Source: Daphnia carinata
Taxonomy: Eukaryota > Arthropoda > Branchiopoda > Diplostraca > Daphniidae
Length of the DNA: 64,000 bases
Direction of reading: 5' to 3'
Assembly (NCBI RefSeq): GCF_022539665.2
Contig: NC_081333.1
Span: 3,162,001-3,226,000 of the forward strand
Part shown: positions 24,307-36,500 of the stretch, piece after piece
Layout: the number at the start of each line of letters is the position of its first letter
Position numbering within the stretch: position 1 is the first letter of the stretch
The notes under the pieces: model-generated
The model's input: only the letters and a program-made list of their open reading frames with translations
What the model was told of the DNA's origin: nothing
Databases searched by the model: none
Made by a program: the position numbers and the translations under genes

Positions 24307-26236
24307 ACCAGTTTCCCAATCTCCATTGCCAGCAGTTAAAAATAGAAATACCCCCAAAAAATGATCATATGGGGAAGATGCCTCCTTATTTTCACGCAGA
24401 TTCCCGCTTCGTAATCACCAGGCACTAACGAAAGTTAGACCGTCATCTTTTTTTTTTTTTTTTTCAACTTTCCACAACAGTTTGGGTTCTGTACTTTGGT
24501 CGGTAACCGAAAAGACACGTCAATCAGACCCTGCACGCACAGATTTTTTGTATCTTCCCAGATGGTTCCAGTTTTTTTTCTTTCTGACATCGGAATGCAA
24601 CGGAGTAGATAAAACACGTTTGTTGTTTCTTTAAGACACACACAAAGGCATGTACACGTCTACATGCATGCATCTATTCTGGTTGTATAGCCAATAGGAA
24701 GGTACACATACCTGGTAGTTTTGACTGAGGTAAATTCCGGCATAGATTCCAACACCAAATGTCAACTGGAAAGAGAGAAGAATAAAAGATTAATCATTCA
24801 TCATGAAAATTTGTAGCTCGCACACTAAATGAAAATCATAGTTTTGGGGGAAATTCATTCAATGATTATTGGGGAACGAAGAAATCAGATACGAAACGAA
24901 GGGATGCCATTAGATGTCCCTTACAGCGCCACCTACTGCCAAATGCAGAGCGATGAAGACGATCAGAGCCACGTTATAAAAAGCTGCCAGGAGCGTCATG
25001 GTCCCGATCCAATCAAACGAAGAAGAATGTTAATATCTTGAATAAAGGGGAGATCGATAAAGACACAAGATGGAATCGATTTTCTTCTTTAATGTCCAGC
25101 AACCGTGCACGAAATGTTGTTCATTTTATTCTCCCTCCCCCCTCGCTAATTTGATGAACTCAATTGTGACGTAACAGAATTTCACTCGAGTCTTTGGCGC
25201 AAACGGAAACATACACAAACAAACAACTGACACTTGCGCTTGTATTGTGTTCTTCTTATCGGTGTTCTTTTCGCTGCCTCTTTGCGAAGGAAAATTGAAA
25301 GACAACAAAGCAAAAGCAAACAAGCTCTTGGGTATAGTTGGCGTTTCCTTCCTGGGTTGTTTGTTATCACTTTGACACTGTCAGTTAAACGCAAAGAAAA
25401 AAAGCAAAAAAGAAAAACAAGGAACGAGAACGCGGAAGACGGTCCAGTGCGTCACCGAAAATCAGAAGAGACAAAACGTCAACAACGACAACGAAAAAAC
25501 AACACAGACACACAAGAAATCTATTCAAAAATTGAACGAAAGAATAGCCGGGGAAGATTCGTAAATGTTGGAAAAACCTCGCACGCAAGGAACGAGAGCA
25601 CAGATGAAAGAATAAGTGACTCGAGAGAGACGACGGGGAAATATACATTCAAGTGATGGCGTCGCACCGTGTAGTCACACTTCTCGTGTGTCAGCCTCCA
25701 CCACCATCACCGGCGCCTACTACCCCCGCCAGTAGTTTAAAAAAGAGGGAAAAAAAGGAAACCTCTTGAATCTCTCACTCTGAGTCCCGGTGTATGCTAT
25801 TTTTAAAACCGCGCGGTATGTAACGCCCCCCGACCGAGACAGCACCAACACCAAATAAAATGAGATTGGTAAAAAAAAAAAAAGGGGGATAAGAAAAAAG
25901 TAAAATTGAAGAGGGGGGATGGATGGGAAAACAATAAGAGTGGAAGGCAAGGAAAAGAAAAAGAACCTACAAAAAACAGAAGTGAGGAGAGAGGGCTACT
26001 AAAGTGGAGAGGAAGGGAGAGAAAAAAATATATTCAACATCGCGCATGGTGGAAATGGGATAAAGGGACGCACCGGTTCGCTCAGTCACATGCGTTTCGG
26101 ACAGCGGAATAAATAGCTTAAAAAGTTGGTGTCTGGAATAGAGGAATTTTTAGTGAGGAATTTGGTGATGTTTGGCCTGTGGAGCTTGATTTGGGGTAAG
26201 TAACTATGTAAATGTTCTTACCACTCCTCGAAACAT
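24011..26236 (-). CDS. STMP1: STMP1-like short transmembrane mitochondrial microprotein
   Basis: Three coding exons on the minus strand: 26236-26222 (five codons, MFRGV), 24765-24712 and 24103-24011. They join in phase 0 to a 53-residue protein. The hydrophobic segment LTFGVGIYAGIYLSQNYQIP aligns without gaps to vertebrate STMP1 (LLGFTLG..VGMYLAQNYDIP), and the basic KKPPP near the end matches its KKKPP tail. STMP1 (about 47 residues in human) is an inner-membrane microprotein linked to respiratory complexes; its role here is by homology. Acceptors and donors are canonical. Exon 1 continues upstream as 5' UTR to an acceptor at 26290, so a further untranslated exon exists. An extra hydrophobic exon candidate is listed separately. 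Confidence 0.78.
24273..24301. repeat. Poly-T run of 29 bases in the STMP1 intron
   Basis: Uninterrupted T29 on the plus strand, within the intron between the last two STMP1 coding exons. Length is likely to be unstable or misread. A shorter T-run follows near 24450. Confidence 0.9.
24925..24999 (-). other. Possible alternative first exon of STMP1
   Basis: A 25-codon minus-strand ORF starts with ATG at 24999, encodes a second hydrophobic stretch (LLAAFYNVALIVFIALHLAV) and ends exactly at a good donor in phase 0. It could splice to the 24765 exon and give a 73-residue two-helix isoform. No homolog is known to me, and the family alignment favours the five-codon exon instead. Confidence 0.3.
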
Positions 26237-29200
26237 GTTTGAATTCCTCAAGAAAGGTTATAGAGTAGAGGTGATGGACGGCTTCAGGTCCTGTAAAATG
26301 GAAACAAAAGATGTAATTGTTTAGAAGGCATCATTTCTGGGTAGGATAAATGCACCACAGACAAACAAACAACACAGTTCATTACGGTGTTGCTGGTGTG
26401 TCTGTGGTAAACGGGCCAGATCCTACACTTTGATGGATATAACCCAAATGGGGGCAACGAGTCTTAGACAAGTATCCTCGCACTTTCGTCGACCGAACCG
26501 ACTGCTAATTTAAGACTGCAAGGTTCGGCAAGATGAGATTTTAAAAAAGGTGGTCCTTAAAGCTAGAGATAGAACTGCAAGCCCAGGAGTATTGTTTTAA
26601 TGACAATGTTTTACAAATTAACGCTGTTGCGTATGTTAATACTGTTTAGGATTATTCTAACTAGAAACGGTTAAAAAGACACTTAACTTTAGAAATATGT
26701 ACTAACAAAAACGAATACCTTCGTAAAAATTTGTAATTTCATACAAAAACAACTTTTCTCTTCAGCAATCGTCTGCTACCGAGTGTACGCTATCGTTGTC
26801 GCCCAATTCCCAACTTTTTAGGGTCCATGCTTTTTGGCCAGGTTCCAGCAAAGGCTATATCGGGAATCTTTAAGCACTTACATAGTTTGACATAACTGAT
26901 TCATCTCAAACTGGCTTAATTGCTCTTTTTATGTCTTTTTTTTCGTAAATAAATTATTAAATTACGCGTCACTTTCGCTCTAGAAAAATAGATGGCAGCA
27001 CCATATGTTTAGAATAGAAATGATAATGTTTCCCTTTTTTTTTCCTTCTTTTTTTTCAAAGAAAACCACTCCACCACATAACAGAGCACTGCTGAAGTAG
27101 ATGAAAGGGGGTAAACTCGTTTTTTTTTGCACGAGCGCCTGCGCTCCGGAGCTTCTCCGACCAATAACGACTGGCCGGCGATGAAAGAGCGGGTCGACAT
27201 CGGGAGGAGGGACGAACGGAGAGACAAGAGACGGATGGAGTTTTGGGTCCCCTCATCCGGGCGGCAGCGCGCGGGTCAGAGTACGCACTCCCGAAAATAA
27301 AAAAAAAAAGAGAAAATCCTACGCAACACACACACACACAAAGATGACGATTGCCAGTGAAATATCCAGTAACTGGCGGGTTGTCGGTGTTGAACGAGGT
27401 CTCACAGTTGAACTCCCCATCCATTCAGCGAGTCCCTTTCATTTGAAAGATGGTTATTCCTTTCCAAAATTGTCAAATTACTTCATCCTTGCTCAATGAA
27501 TTTTAAAACCCCGTTTCCAAGTGATTTCCTTCGCACAATCCATTCATTTAAATTGTTTTTCTAAGAACAAGAAAAGTGAAGATTGCAAAATAACGGGGGG
27601 AAATCATTAGGACGTCGTTGTCGTTAGAACGACCGTGCCTGGCGCCGAGTGCTGTCGTGAGAATGCCGTAGTTGGTGGTGCGTGTCGTCGCCATTAGACG
27701 CGATTTGTGTCGTCTCGGTGAACAAACACACACAAGAGAACCTCTACATCCCAGTGCAGTATTCCCTTCCACAGTTCTTCGTCCAGTGTATCTCTGTGTG
27801 TGTGTTTGTGTGTGTGTGGTGTAAAGACAATTACGAAAGAGATAGAAAAGATCGTAATCCAAATGTAATCAAAGAAAGCGAATAATGGAAAGGCAGCAAA
27901 TGGAAATGATAATAACAAACGTGTTGTCCTGCAACTGGCCATTCCATCAAAACGAACAGTCATCAGTGTCTCGGTTAGTGTTGCCCTGCGGTGTTAGTGG
28001 TGCCAGTGATGGTGCAAGTGCTGCGAGCTTATTACGCCATAACGTGTCGCTCTGGCTGATCCAGGTGATCCAGCGCTCGTCTCTAACTGACGAACTTCAA
28101 TTATAATGAATTTAAAAATAGTTATTGTTACCTTTCGTAATGATCCCCTCCCCCGCTATTGACCCATAGTCTATCATGTTGTCTTGTTTATTACGATTTT
28201 TGTTTCATCCGTTTTTCTTTTGTTTTGTTCTCTTCCGCACGGCTTATTCTTTTCAATCATCACGCTCTGTTCGTTATCCAACCGACAAACGCTGTTGCTT
28301 CGTATCCACTGCCTTGCGTCCCTTCATTTCTTGTGAAAGAGATAGGCAGACGGATAGGGAAAAAAAGAAGATAGAGGCGAGTTCTATATCGAAAGAGAAA
28401 AGACAGGAAGAAGTGTTGCTCGATAGACTCCTTCTCTCTCTCTCTCTCTTTGAGCTTGGCTCGACGCCATGAGACGCCAATCCCCTCGACACCAGTTGGA
28501 TGTGACGTCTCAGGTATTATCGCGTGCCCTCCTCACATACTCGAACCTCCTCTCCGAGCATCATAAAGAAGGCGAATTAATTTTTATTCCATGTCTACAA
28601 TAGATTCCTGCTACCCAAATCTGTTGGGTAGCGTCTGATTTCATCGATCATGCAAAGCGTCGGCCATCGTTCTCTGTCTAATGTCAAAAAACAATTTTTT
28701 TTTTTGCTTGAAAATATTGAAAGCGTATCGAATCGGCTAGTGGGATAAGCCTTTTGAAACGCGTAAAAATAATTTCAAAGCCCAACAAAATAAGTCGAAG
28801 AGTCGTAACGGATATTATCAGCTGAAAAGGAAAGAATGGCGTCTATGTAGGCAGTCGGGAGCAGCTACAGGGAGCCCTGCAGCAGCAGCTTTTGTGTGTA
28901 CTGCGTGTGTCTAGTATATATATCTACCTCGATAGCTCCTAGGCAACGTGTTTGGTGCTGGCGTATTGATCGCGTCTCGAAACCGGGCGACTCTCCGCTG
29001 TACGAGCGCCCGTTTGCGTGCCGCAGATAGACGTCGATTGAACTCGTCGTATCTTTTTTTTTTTTGGCATTTTGCATTTTGTTTTCTCTTACTGTTGAAC
29101 AACAAATGTCATCTGTAATTATGAGAGGGCTTTATTTTCTATGAGACATGTTTGTTCAAGTCCGATTGTGACCAGTCAAATAGGAATGGGATGTTAGGGA

Positions 29201-30510
29201 CCGCAGGACACGCCTATTACTGCTGAGGATCCCCCCTTCTCGTTTGATTACATCAAAGGGAATATAGGAAAGGAAAGAAGAAAAAAAAGAAACGGAGCTA
29301 GGAGACAAGGCATTGTCGATGTCCGTTACACACTAGCTCACCATTTGTGTTGTACGTATCAGTGTCTGTAACTCTCGGTTATGGCATCACGTTTCACGCG
29401 TACGTTTCTTGCCCTCGAGCTCACGGTCGATTGTCAAACAATTAGGCTACTGACTTTTTCATTGGAATGGCTTTGACGTTCCTTTCATTTGCAAACGAGA
29501 TGCGCACTTGAACTCCGATACATTCCCACGTATCACTTTCTTTTTTCAAATAATATTTCTAAAAAAAATTGATGGCGCATGAACGAAATCACACGGGTAT
29601 CAGATCATTTAGGCAACAGGCTTTTCCTTTTTTTTTGTTCCCCTCAAATCCCTATACACACACACACACACACATTATTTGTCAATAACATAAGCCTCTC
29701 TACTTTCTTTTATCCATCTCTTCTTTTGCATACAATAATGTTTTTTGTTTTCTTTTGTTAAAACAAAAAATTATTCTCACCTTACTATTCTGTACACAAA
29801 ACCGAGTGTAGGCCTTTACACAAGTTGCAGGGCGGATGCAGCTGCTATACCCAAAAAGCAGATCAATAAAAACCTCCGCCAGTTTTGGGGCTGTGTCTAT
29901 ATAGCTAGAGCGTGTGTGCGTGTGTGTGTGTGTGTGTGTGTCTGGAACTTCTGTTTGGGACTCTATATAGTCTTTGATATGAAGTACTTACTATTACCTT
30001 ATATCGTACTCTCTTCTTTTTCTATAGAGAAAAAGGTTTCGTTCTCTGTGGCTCGTTGGCCATAGACACATCCTGATACCATCCAAACCCATTCGATCAG
30101 GGATTGGAAAAAAAGGGCTAGAAACAAAAGAGAAACTTTGTTCTTTTGGCGACGAGATATACGGACGCGATACTAATACAATATAGGCACAAACAAATGA
30201 CTGTACCCTCCGGAGAAAATAAAAGAAGAAATCTTGATCTGCCATTTATATGGGGGGGGGGGGCTATATAATGTATAGGAAGAATAGATTCGATGAGAGA
30301 AATCGATGCCCAAATTGAATGGCGGTTACGTGGTCCGCTCTCTAACATCCGCTACTGATGTGTATCTAATTGAATGTACTGTATGACTTGAACAAATTAT
30401 TTTTTTTTTACGATAGTTATTGTTATTTGCATGAAGCTATGTGTTTTAACACTTATTTTCGATGTAACAATATTTGTTTTGTTTGAAAACAGATTGCCCA
30501 AGATTGAGGA
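26237..30510. other. STMP1 upstream region and putative Shab 5' untranslated region
   Basis: About 4.3 kb with no supported coding exon. It is rich in simple sequence: CA runs near 27330 and 29655, TG runs near 27795 and 29908, polypurine DNA around 25.86-26.03 kb just to the left, and G12 at 30252. An acceptor at 30492 just before the Shab start shows that at least one untranslated Shab exon lies upstream, probably here. Confidence 0.5.
29653..29941. repeat. CA and TG microsatellites
   Basis: A (CA)n tract at about 29653-29676 and a (TG)n tract at about 29908-29941 lie 230 bp apart in opposite orientation, so on one strand they are complementary and could pair. Both lie in the presumed upstream region of the potassium channel gene. 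Confidence 0.8.
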
Positions 30511-33500
30511 ATGAGTGAGAGTAAGCCGGACAACAATCCAAAGGCATCTACTTGTATGCCAAGCTCTTTACCTTCTTCACCAAAGATCACTGCTAGTCAA
30601 GGTAATACCATTTCAATCTGTGCAATTGAAGTTCATCGTATACCACATTGTGTGTGTGCTCTCTCTTGTATGTGACAGTACGTATTTGTGAACGATTAGC
30701 TAAACAAAGACTAAGCTCGTACCTTCAAAGGAAATCAATCAGATTGTTTGATTTCTTTCTTTTCTTTCTTTCTTTCTGGTTAGTATCTAATTTATCGACA
30801 CTCTTGTTTGCTGTACAAGGCAATATTTCGATTCAGTATACAACTTCCGATATCGATCACACAATCATTGATCCGTGTATACGAGGTCCTCTTTCCATTC
30901 AATTTTCATCCCTTCCAATATTCGACGATAAATAACCCGCTATCAATATTGACTGCGATGCACACTGTTTAATTTTAATAATAATAAAAAAAAGGACGAG
31001 CTCCTAATCATAAAAAAAAAATTAGAGTTCAATATTTGATATCGTCATCATTATCTTGTTGATGCGGTGTGCACAGGCGGCGGAGCGAATTGTGCTGGCG
31101 TCGCGAAAATGACGTCGACGAATTTTGTGCCGTTGCCAGCAGCGAACGCGGTGCCAGGGACGCCCGCAACGTCGGCAGCTATTCCGACGACGACGACGAC
31201 GCCGCCCACAACGGCTCCGAACGTGGCCGTCCTGGTGCCGTCCAAAATGGATCCGCTTCATCATCATCATCATCAGACTCAATCGCAGCAGCCGAAGAAA
31301 CATCAAAGCGTCAAGCTGCAGAAGGTGAAAAGACAATTGCAGGCCATGGGCGTCCGTGCGCCGAACACGTCTTCCAGCACCGTTCCAGAATGGCGTTCGT
31401 CTTGGAGCCGTCGATCACAGCGCTCCGAACGGGGCCATCATCCGGAACAGCCGTTGGCCAACAACAATAGTGTCCTGACTGTCAGCACGCCCAACATGTC
31501 GAGCGCCATCAGGCGGGCGGCAGGTGCGGCAGCTGCGGCTGATGTGCAAAGTGCAACTGGACGCGTCGGACTATTGTCCGGCAGTGAGACGGATCGAGAC
31601 GAGGAAGAGCGCGAAGAAGACGAGGAAGAAGAGCAGCGATTAATGGCCGGAATGCGCATTCAAATGATGTCGTCGCCAGGTGCGGCCGGTCCAGGTGTGC
31701 CCCTCCATCAGTATCACTCGCGCTCGATGACGTCCCTACCGCCGGAGCCGTTCATGATCATGCGAAGCAAAGCGCTCAACCGCCGGGTGAGCATCAACGT
31801 CGGCGGCGTCCGGCACGAAGTCTTGTGGCGGACGCTGGAACGGCTGCCGCACACCAGACTTGGCCGGCTGAGGGACTGCAACAGCCACGAGGCTATCATC
31901 GAACTGTGCGACGACTACTCGCTGGTGGACAACGAGTACTTCTTCGACAGACATCCGCGCTCTTTCTCGTCCATTCTCAATTTCTACCGGACGGGCAAAC
32001 TGCATCTGGTCGAGGAGATGTGCGTCATCGCCTTCTCCGACGATCTAGAGTATTGGGGCATCGACGAGCTCTATCTAGAGTCCTGCTGCCAGCACAAGTA
32101 CCACCAGCGCAAGGAGCACGTCCACGAGGAGATGCGCAAAGAGGCCGAGAGTCTCCGGCAGCGCGACGAGGAAGAATTCGGAGAGGGGACATGCGCCCAT
32201 TACCAGAAACTCTTGTGGGATCTACTGGAGAAACCCACATCATCCTTCCCGGCTAGGGTAAGTCTTGCTTTTTTTTTTTTTTTTTTAACTTTAATCGTCG
32301 TAACTTGAAGATATTTGAAATGTGTCCTTTTTTTTCGTTTTTCGCGCGTCATCCAATTACTTTGCGAATGGCGAAAGATGGTTGACCCGAAGGGCCAAAC
32401 AACTGCTCTATTGCGAGAGAGGGAGGCCATTAAAAATGATTATTAGTTTCTAATAGTCTGTGTGTTTTTTGTTTGTTTTTTTCTTCACTTGCATCCGTCC
32501 CTCCGGAATAGCTCGTTTATTATGCGCAGCCAAGCGGGGACGCTTCGAATGCAAATGCGTTTGTTAATTTAGACTTGTACATTTTGGCAAAGTTACGAAC
32601 GTGATCTCAATCTAGGGATGGCCCTCCTTTAGAATGTAATATTTGTAGGGTTAAACTTTGTCTTGGAATGCGTAAGGAGGAGGGGACATTACATGTTAAA
32701 ATTGACGTTCGATTAGTACGGGAAGGGAAGGGAATATCCCGCATGTATTCGAGATTCGTGTTGCAGATTGCGTATGGAGAGACGTTCATCATCGTTTTTT
32801 TCTTTGGGGAGAGACTAAAAAAGAAATGGGAAGAGACAAGTAACTCAAACAACAGGTCGAGCAGAATATACTTAAATAGCAATGGGCTTTGCGTCAGTCC
32901 CCGTGGTCCTATAAATACAACCGCAATCCTCGACGCCGATGTCCTTTTGCTACGTGTTTACTTAACTCGTTTTTTACATGGGAGTCAGCAAGGAAAGCAA
33001 CACTAATGGTGATTCAAATGTCTATTTTGAAAAATGTGTTTTGATGATTTTTATTTCCATCATTATAGCCTAAAGAATTCTGTTAAACATTAATGACTGA
33101 TTATTATGTTTTGTAGGTATCTATAGTTTGATTACGCGTAGAGGTAGTATTATGGTTTCTTAAGGTTAGAATTTCAAATAGGAGTGTTGAACATTCTTGA
33201 TAGACTTGATTTATTTTTTCTTTAAATGTCACAGAGTTGACGGTGTTGCGTGATTGATATTGAAAAATCGTAGGGAACTGCCTTTTAGAAATATGACGAC
33301 GATGGTGTTTCTGTTTTTGTTGTTTTGCTGTGTCGGTGTGAACAATCTCTTGGCTTTCGACCTCACACAGAGACATAGGATCGATAACGATCTATTACTT
33401 TTTACGTTTCATTTCCATCCTTCATCATCATCTTTTCTTTTTTTCGTGCCTTTACCCTCTTCCATTTGATTTTGGACCTTCTCATTTTCTTGGTTTCGTC

Positions 33501-36500
33501 TACCTCGTCGGGTATTGACAGTTAAAACACAAAAATATGTTTCTTAATGTTTTGGGACGCATGAACAAAAAAAAAAAAAAAAGAATCGAATATTCGTAAA
33601 AAAAAAAATTAAAAGAACAAAAACACACAAATTTCGGATGGGCAAAAGGCAACGACAGTGCTTTCCGTATTAATGCATCATCACGTGAGCTGGCTGGCAA
33701 ACCACAAGACCTCAAGAGGCTAATGACTGCGCTGCATCAATTTTGGGACATTGTTATTCAAAAGCCTAAAGGCGATTGAATAACAAGATGCGTCTGCCTT
33801 TCCTTGTACATTTCCATTTATTTATTTTTTAAAAATCGAATAGCAAAGAACAAGAATAAGGAACAAAAAGGCTTACGTGTATAACCCACCTGGCGTAGCG
33901 CAGTTGTTTTAAAATCTCCCAACCCTTTTCCAACTCGCTAAAACATTTCGGAAAACAAAAATCTTCGGATCGGAAAAAAAAAATATTCTTCGCTATCGCT
34001 GGTGCAAAGAGGAAAAAAAAATCAGCTTTGGACTTGTTCCTCTGGGTTAAAAATGTTGTTAGACGCCCAACATCCGTAAAGATTTATGGCTGCAGTCACG
34101 TTATTGAACCCGCCAAATTTGTTTTTCTTTTTTTTGGCTAAAGAGAAGACATTGTCGAGGAATGAATGGAGAAAAGTCCTTTATTATCCTACCTCTTTTA
34201 TTTTTGCAGTCCTTTCCTTTCGACATGGAAAAGTCATTTGCATGCATCCCACCTGTGCATCGTGTTCAAATGATCGCAGTAGCTTACGACATCTGCAGAT
34301 TGTGCACGTTAGGCTTTAATTAAAGTCAGCATGATGTTGCACGTTTGATGTTTTTTTTTTTGGGGAACTTTCCCTTTTTGAAATGTCACTCGACTTAATC
34401 TTTATTTCACTTACGATATTGTATTGCAAGGTCGATGAAAATCTACGGGAAGGTAGCGACATTTGATTGATAATGGTCGAAAATCAATGCAAATTGTTTA
34501 TTCGACATCAGTTGTATTTAAAAACCGTGGTTCTCGTTGTTTCTTTCGAATGGTAATTTAAAACATTTTTTTTTATATTTATGCTAATCGACTAGTGCGA
34601 AAACACGAAGAAAACACCAAAGAGATTCGAAATTGCATGCGAAATTGCTGATGCCGTTTAAATCTTTTTACAAATTTTTTACAAAAACTCATTTAGGTAG
34701 TGATGGTGAATGCTGAACGAACTATGATTTATCTGTACATTTATTCTAACCACAACGAACATTTTTGAAAATTCCACCTTTTTCTTTCAATTTCATTTTT
34801 GGGAAATTTTTGAACACAACAACTAACCACACTGCTTATTCCCTTTTTTCAATAATCCCGCATCGGACATCTTTTTTTCCAAAATGATGATTTTTCTCCA
34901 TTGGATTCATTCACATTTGATTTCCGCCGGACAAAATTTTTATTTAATGAGGGGGCTCTAATTAACAAGACAAGAAATTCCAAAGCTCCACGCTGATTTG
35001 AAAGCGAAAATCGACTTGCAAAATACGATAAAAAAAAAAAAACGAAAACAAAATGTCAGGTCGTAGCGGTGATTTCGATCCTGTTCATCGTGCTGTCGAC
35101 GGTAGCCCTGACGCTCAACACGCTGCCGGCGCTGCAGGAAGAGGGCGACGTGGCCGGAACAACGATGGACAACCACAATTTGGCGACGGTGGAGGCCGTG
35201 TGCATAACGTGGTTCACGCTCGAGTACCTGCTCCGTTTCGCCGCCTCGCCGAGCAAGTGGAAATTCTTCAAAGGGGCCCTAAACGTGATCGACCTGTTGG
35301 CCATCTTGCCCTACTTTATCTCTTTGTTGCTCATCGAGACGAAGAACAATTCGGACCAGTTCCAGGACGTGCGCCGGGTCGTGCAGATTTTCCGCATCAT
35401 GCGGATCCTGCGTATTTTGAAATTGGCGCGCCACTCGACCGGCCTCCAATCCTTAGGCTTTACGCTGCGCAATTCGTACAAAGAGCTCGGCCTGTTGATG
35501 CTCTTCCTGGCCATGGGCGTCCTCATCTTCTCGTCGCTCTGCTATTTCGCCGAGAAAGACGAACCGGGTTCCAAGTACACCAGCATTCCTGAAACCTTCT
35601 GGTGGGCCGGAATTACCATGACGACGGTCGGCTACGGTGATATCTATCCGGTCACACCCCTAGGGAAGGTTATCGGAAGCGTCTGCTGCATTTGCGGAGT
35701 ACTGGTCATTGCCTTGCCTATCCCCATCGTCGTCAACAATTTTACCGAGTTTTACAAGAATCAAATGCGGAGGGAGAAGGCGCTGAAGCGCAAGGAGGCC
35801 CTGGAGCGGGCTAAGAGGGAGGGCAGCATCGTCTCCTTCCACCACGTCAACCTGAGGGACGCCTTCGCCAAATCCATGGACATCATCGACGTCATCGTCG
35901 ATACAGGTAACATTTTTCATTTGATTTTCTATTCACGTTTTCATTCGTTTTTTTTTTTTTTTTGTATGTACGGGTGCTCTTCTTTTCTTTTTCAAATTGC
36001 CAAGAGCGGATTGTTAAACGGATCGATAGGGCCCAGAACCCACCCTCTCGTTTTAGCTCTTTGGCCTTTTAGGGAGAAATGTGTACACTAAGAAAAAAAA
36101 AAAAAAAAGCGGGGGGATGGAGTGTGTATAGAGGCAATCTCGGCTCGCGTTGTTTGGGTCGGGAATGTCTTTTAAAGAAAAAAAAAAAAAAGAGCTATCA
36201 AAATGGCGGTCTGTATAATTCTGCTGATTCAGACGGGTTAGCAAATAAAAATTCACGCATTTTCTACATGCACGTTACGTTAAAATGGGCAATGAAAAAA
36301 AAAAAAACCAGGTACAAATCCATAGAAATAAAAAGAAATGTGTTTAAACTTCTGACTGCCTTTTTAACTGCGGAAGAACCTTTGGCGGAATAGGGACACG
36401 TCCAGAGAGTGGGTTGGTGAACAAGCGATCAATATGCTAGGATATATACGAGCAACGTATAAGAGTTGGGGCAAAGAGCGCAGCATCCAGTCTAAACTGG

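Noticed and set aside
25234-25656. 140-codon lysine/arginine-rich plus ORF
   Set aside because: Polypurine low-complexity DNA gives open frames by composition; no domain or splice evidence.
28469-28515. ATG-initiated segment ending at CAG/GTATTA, possible extra Shab first exon
   Set aside because: Short and without homology or conserved start; cannot be told from untranslated sequence by eye.
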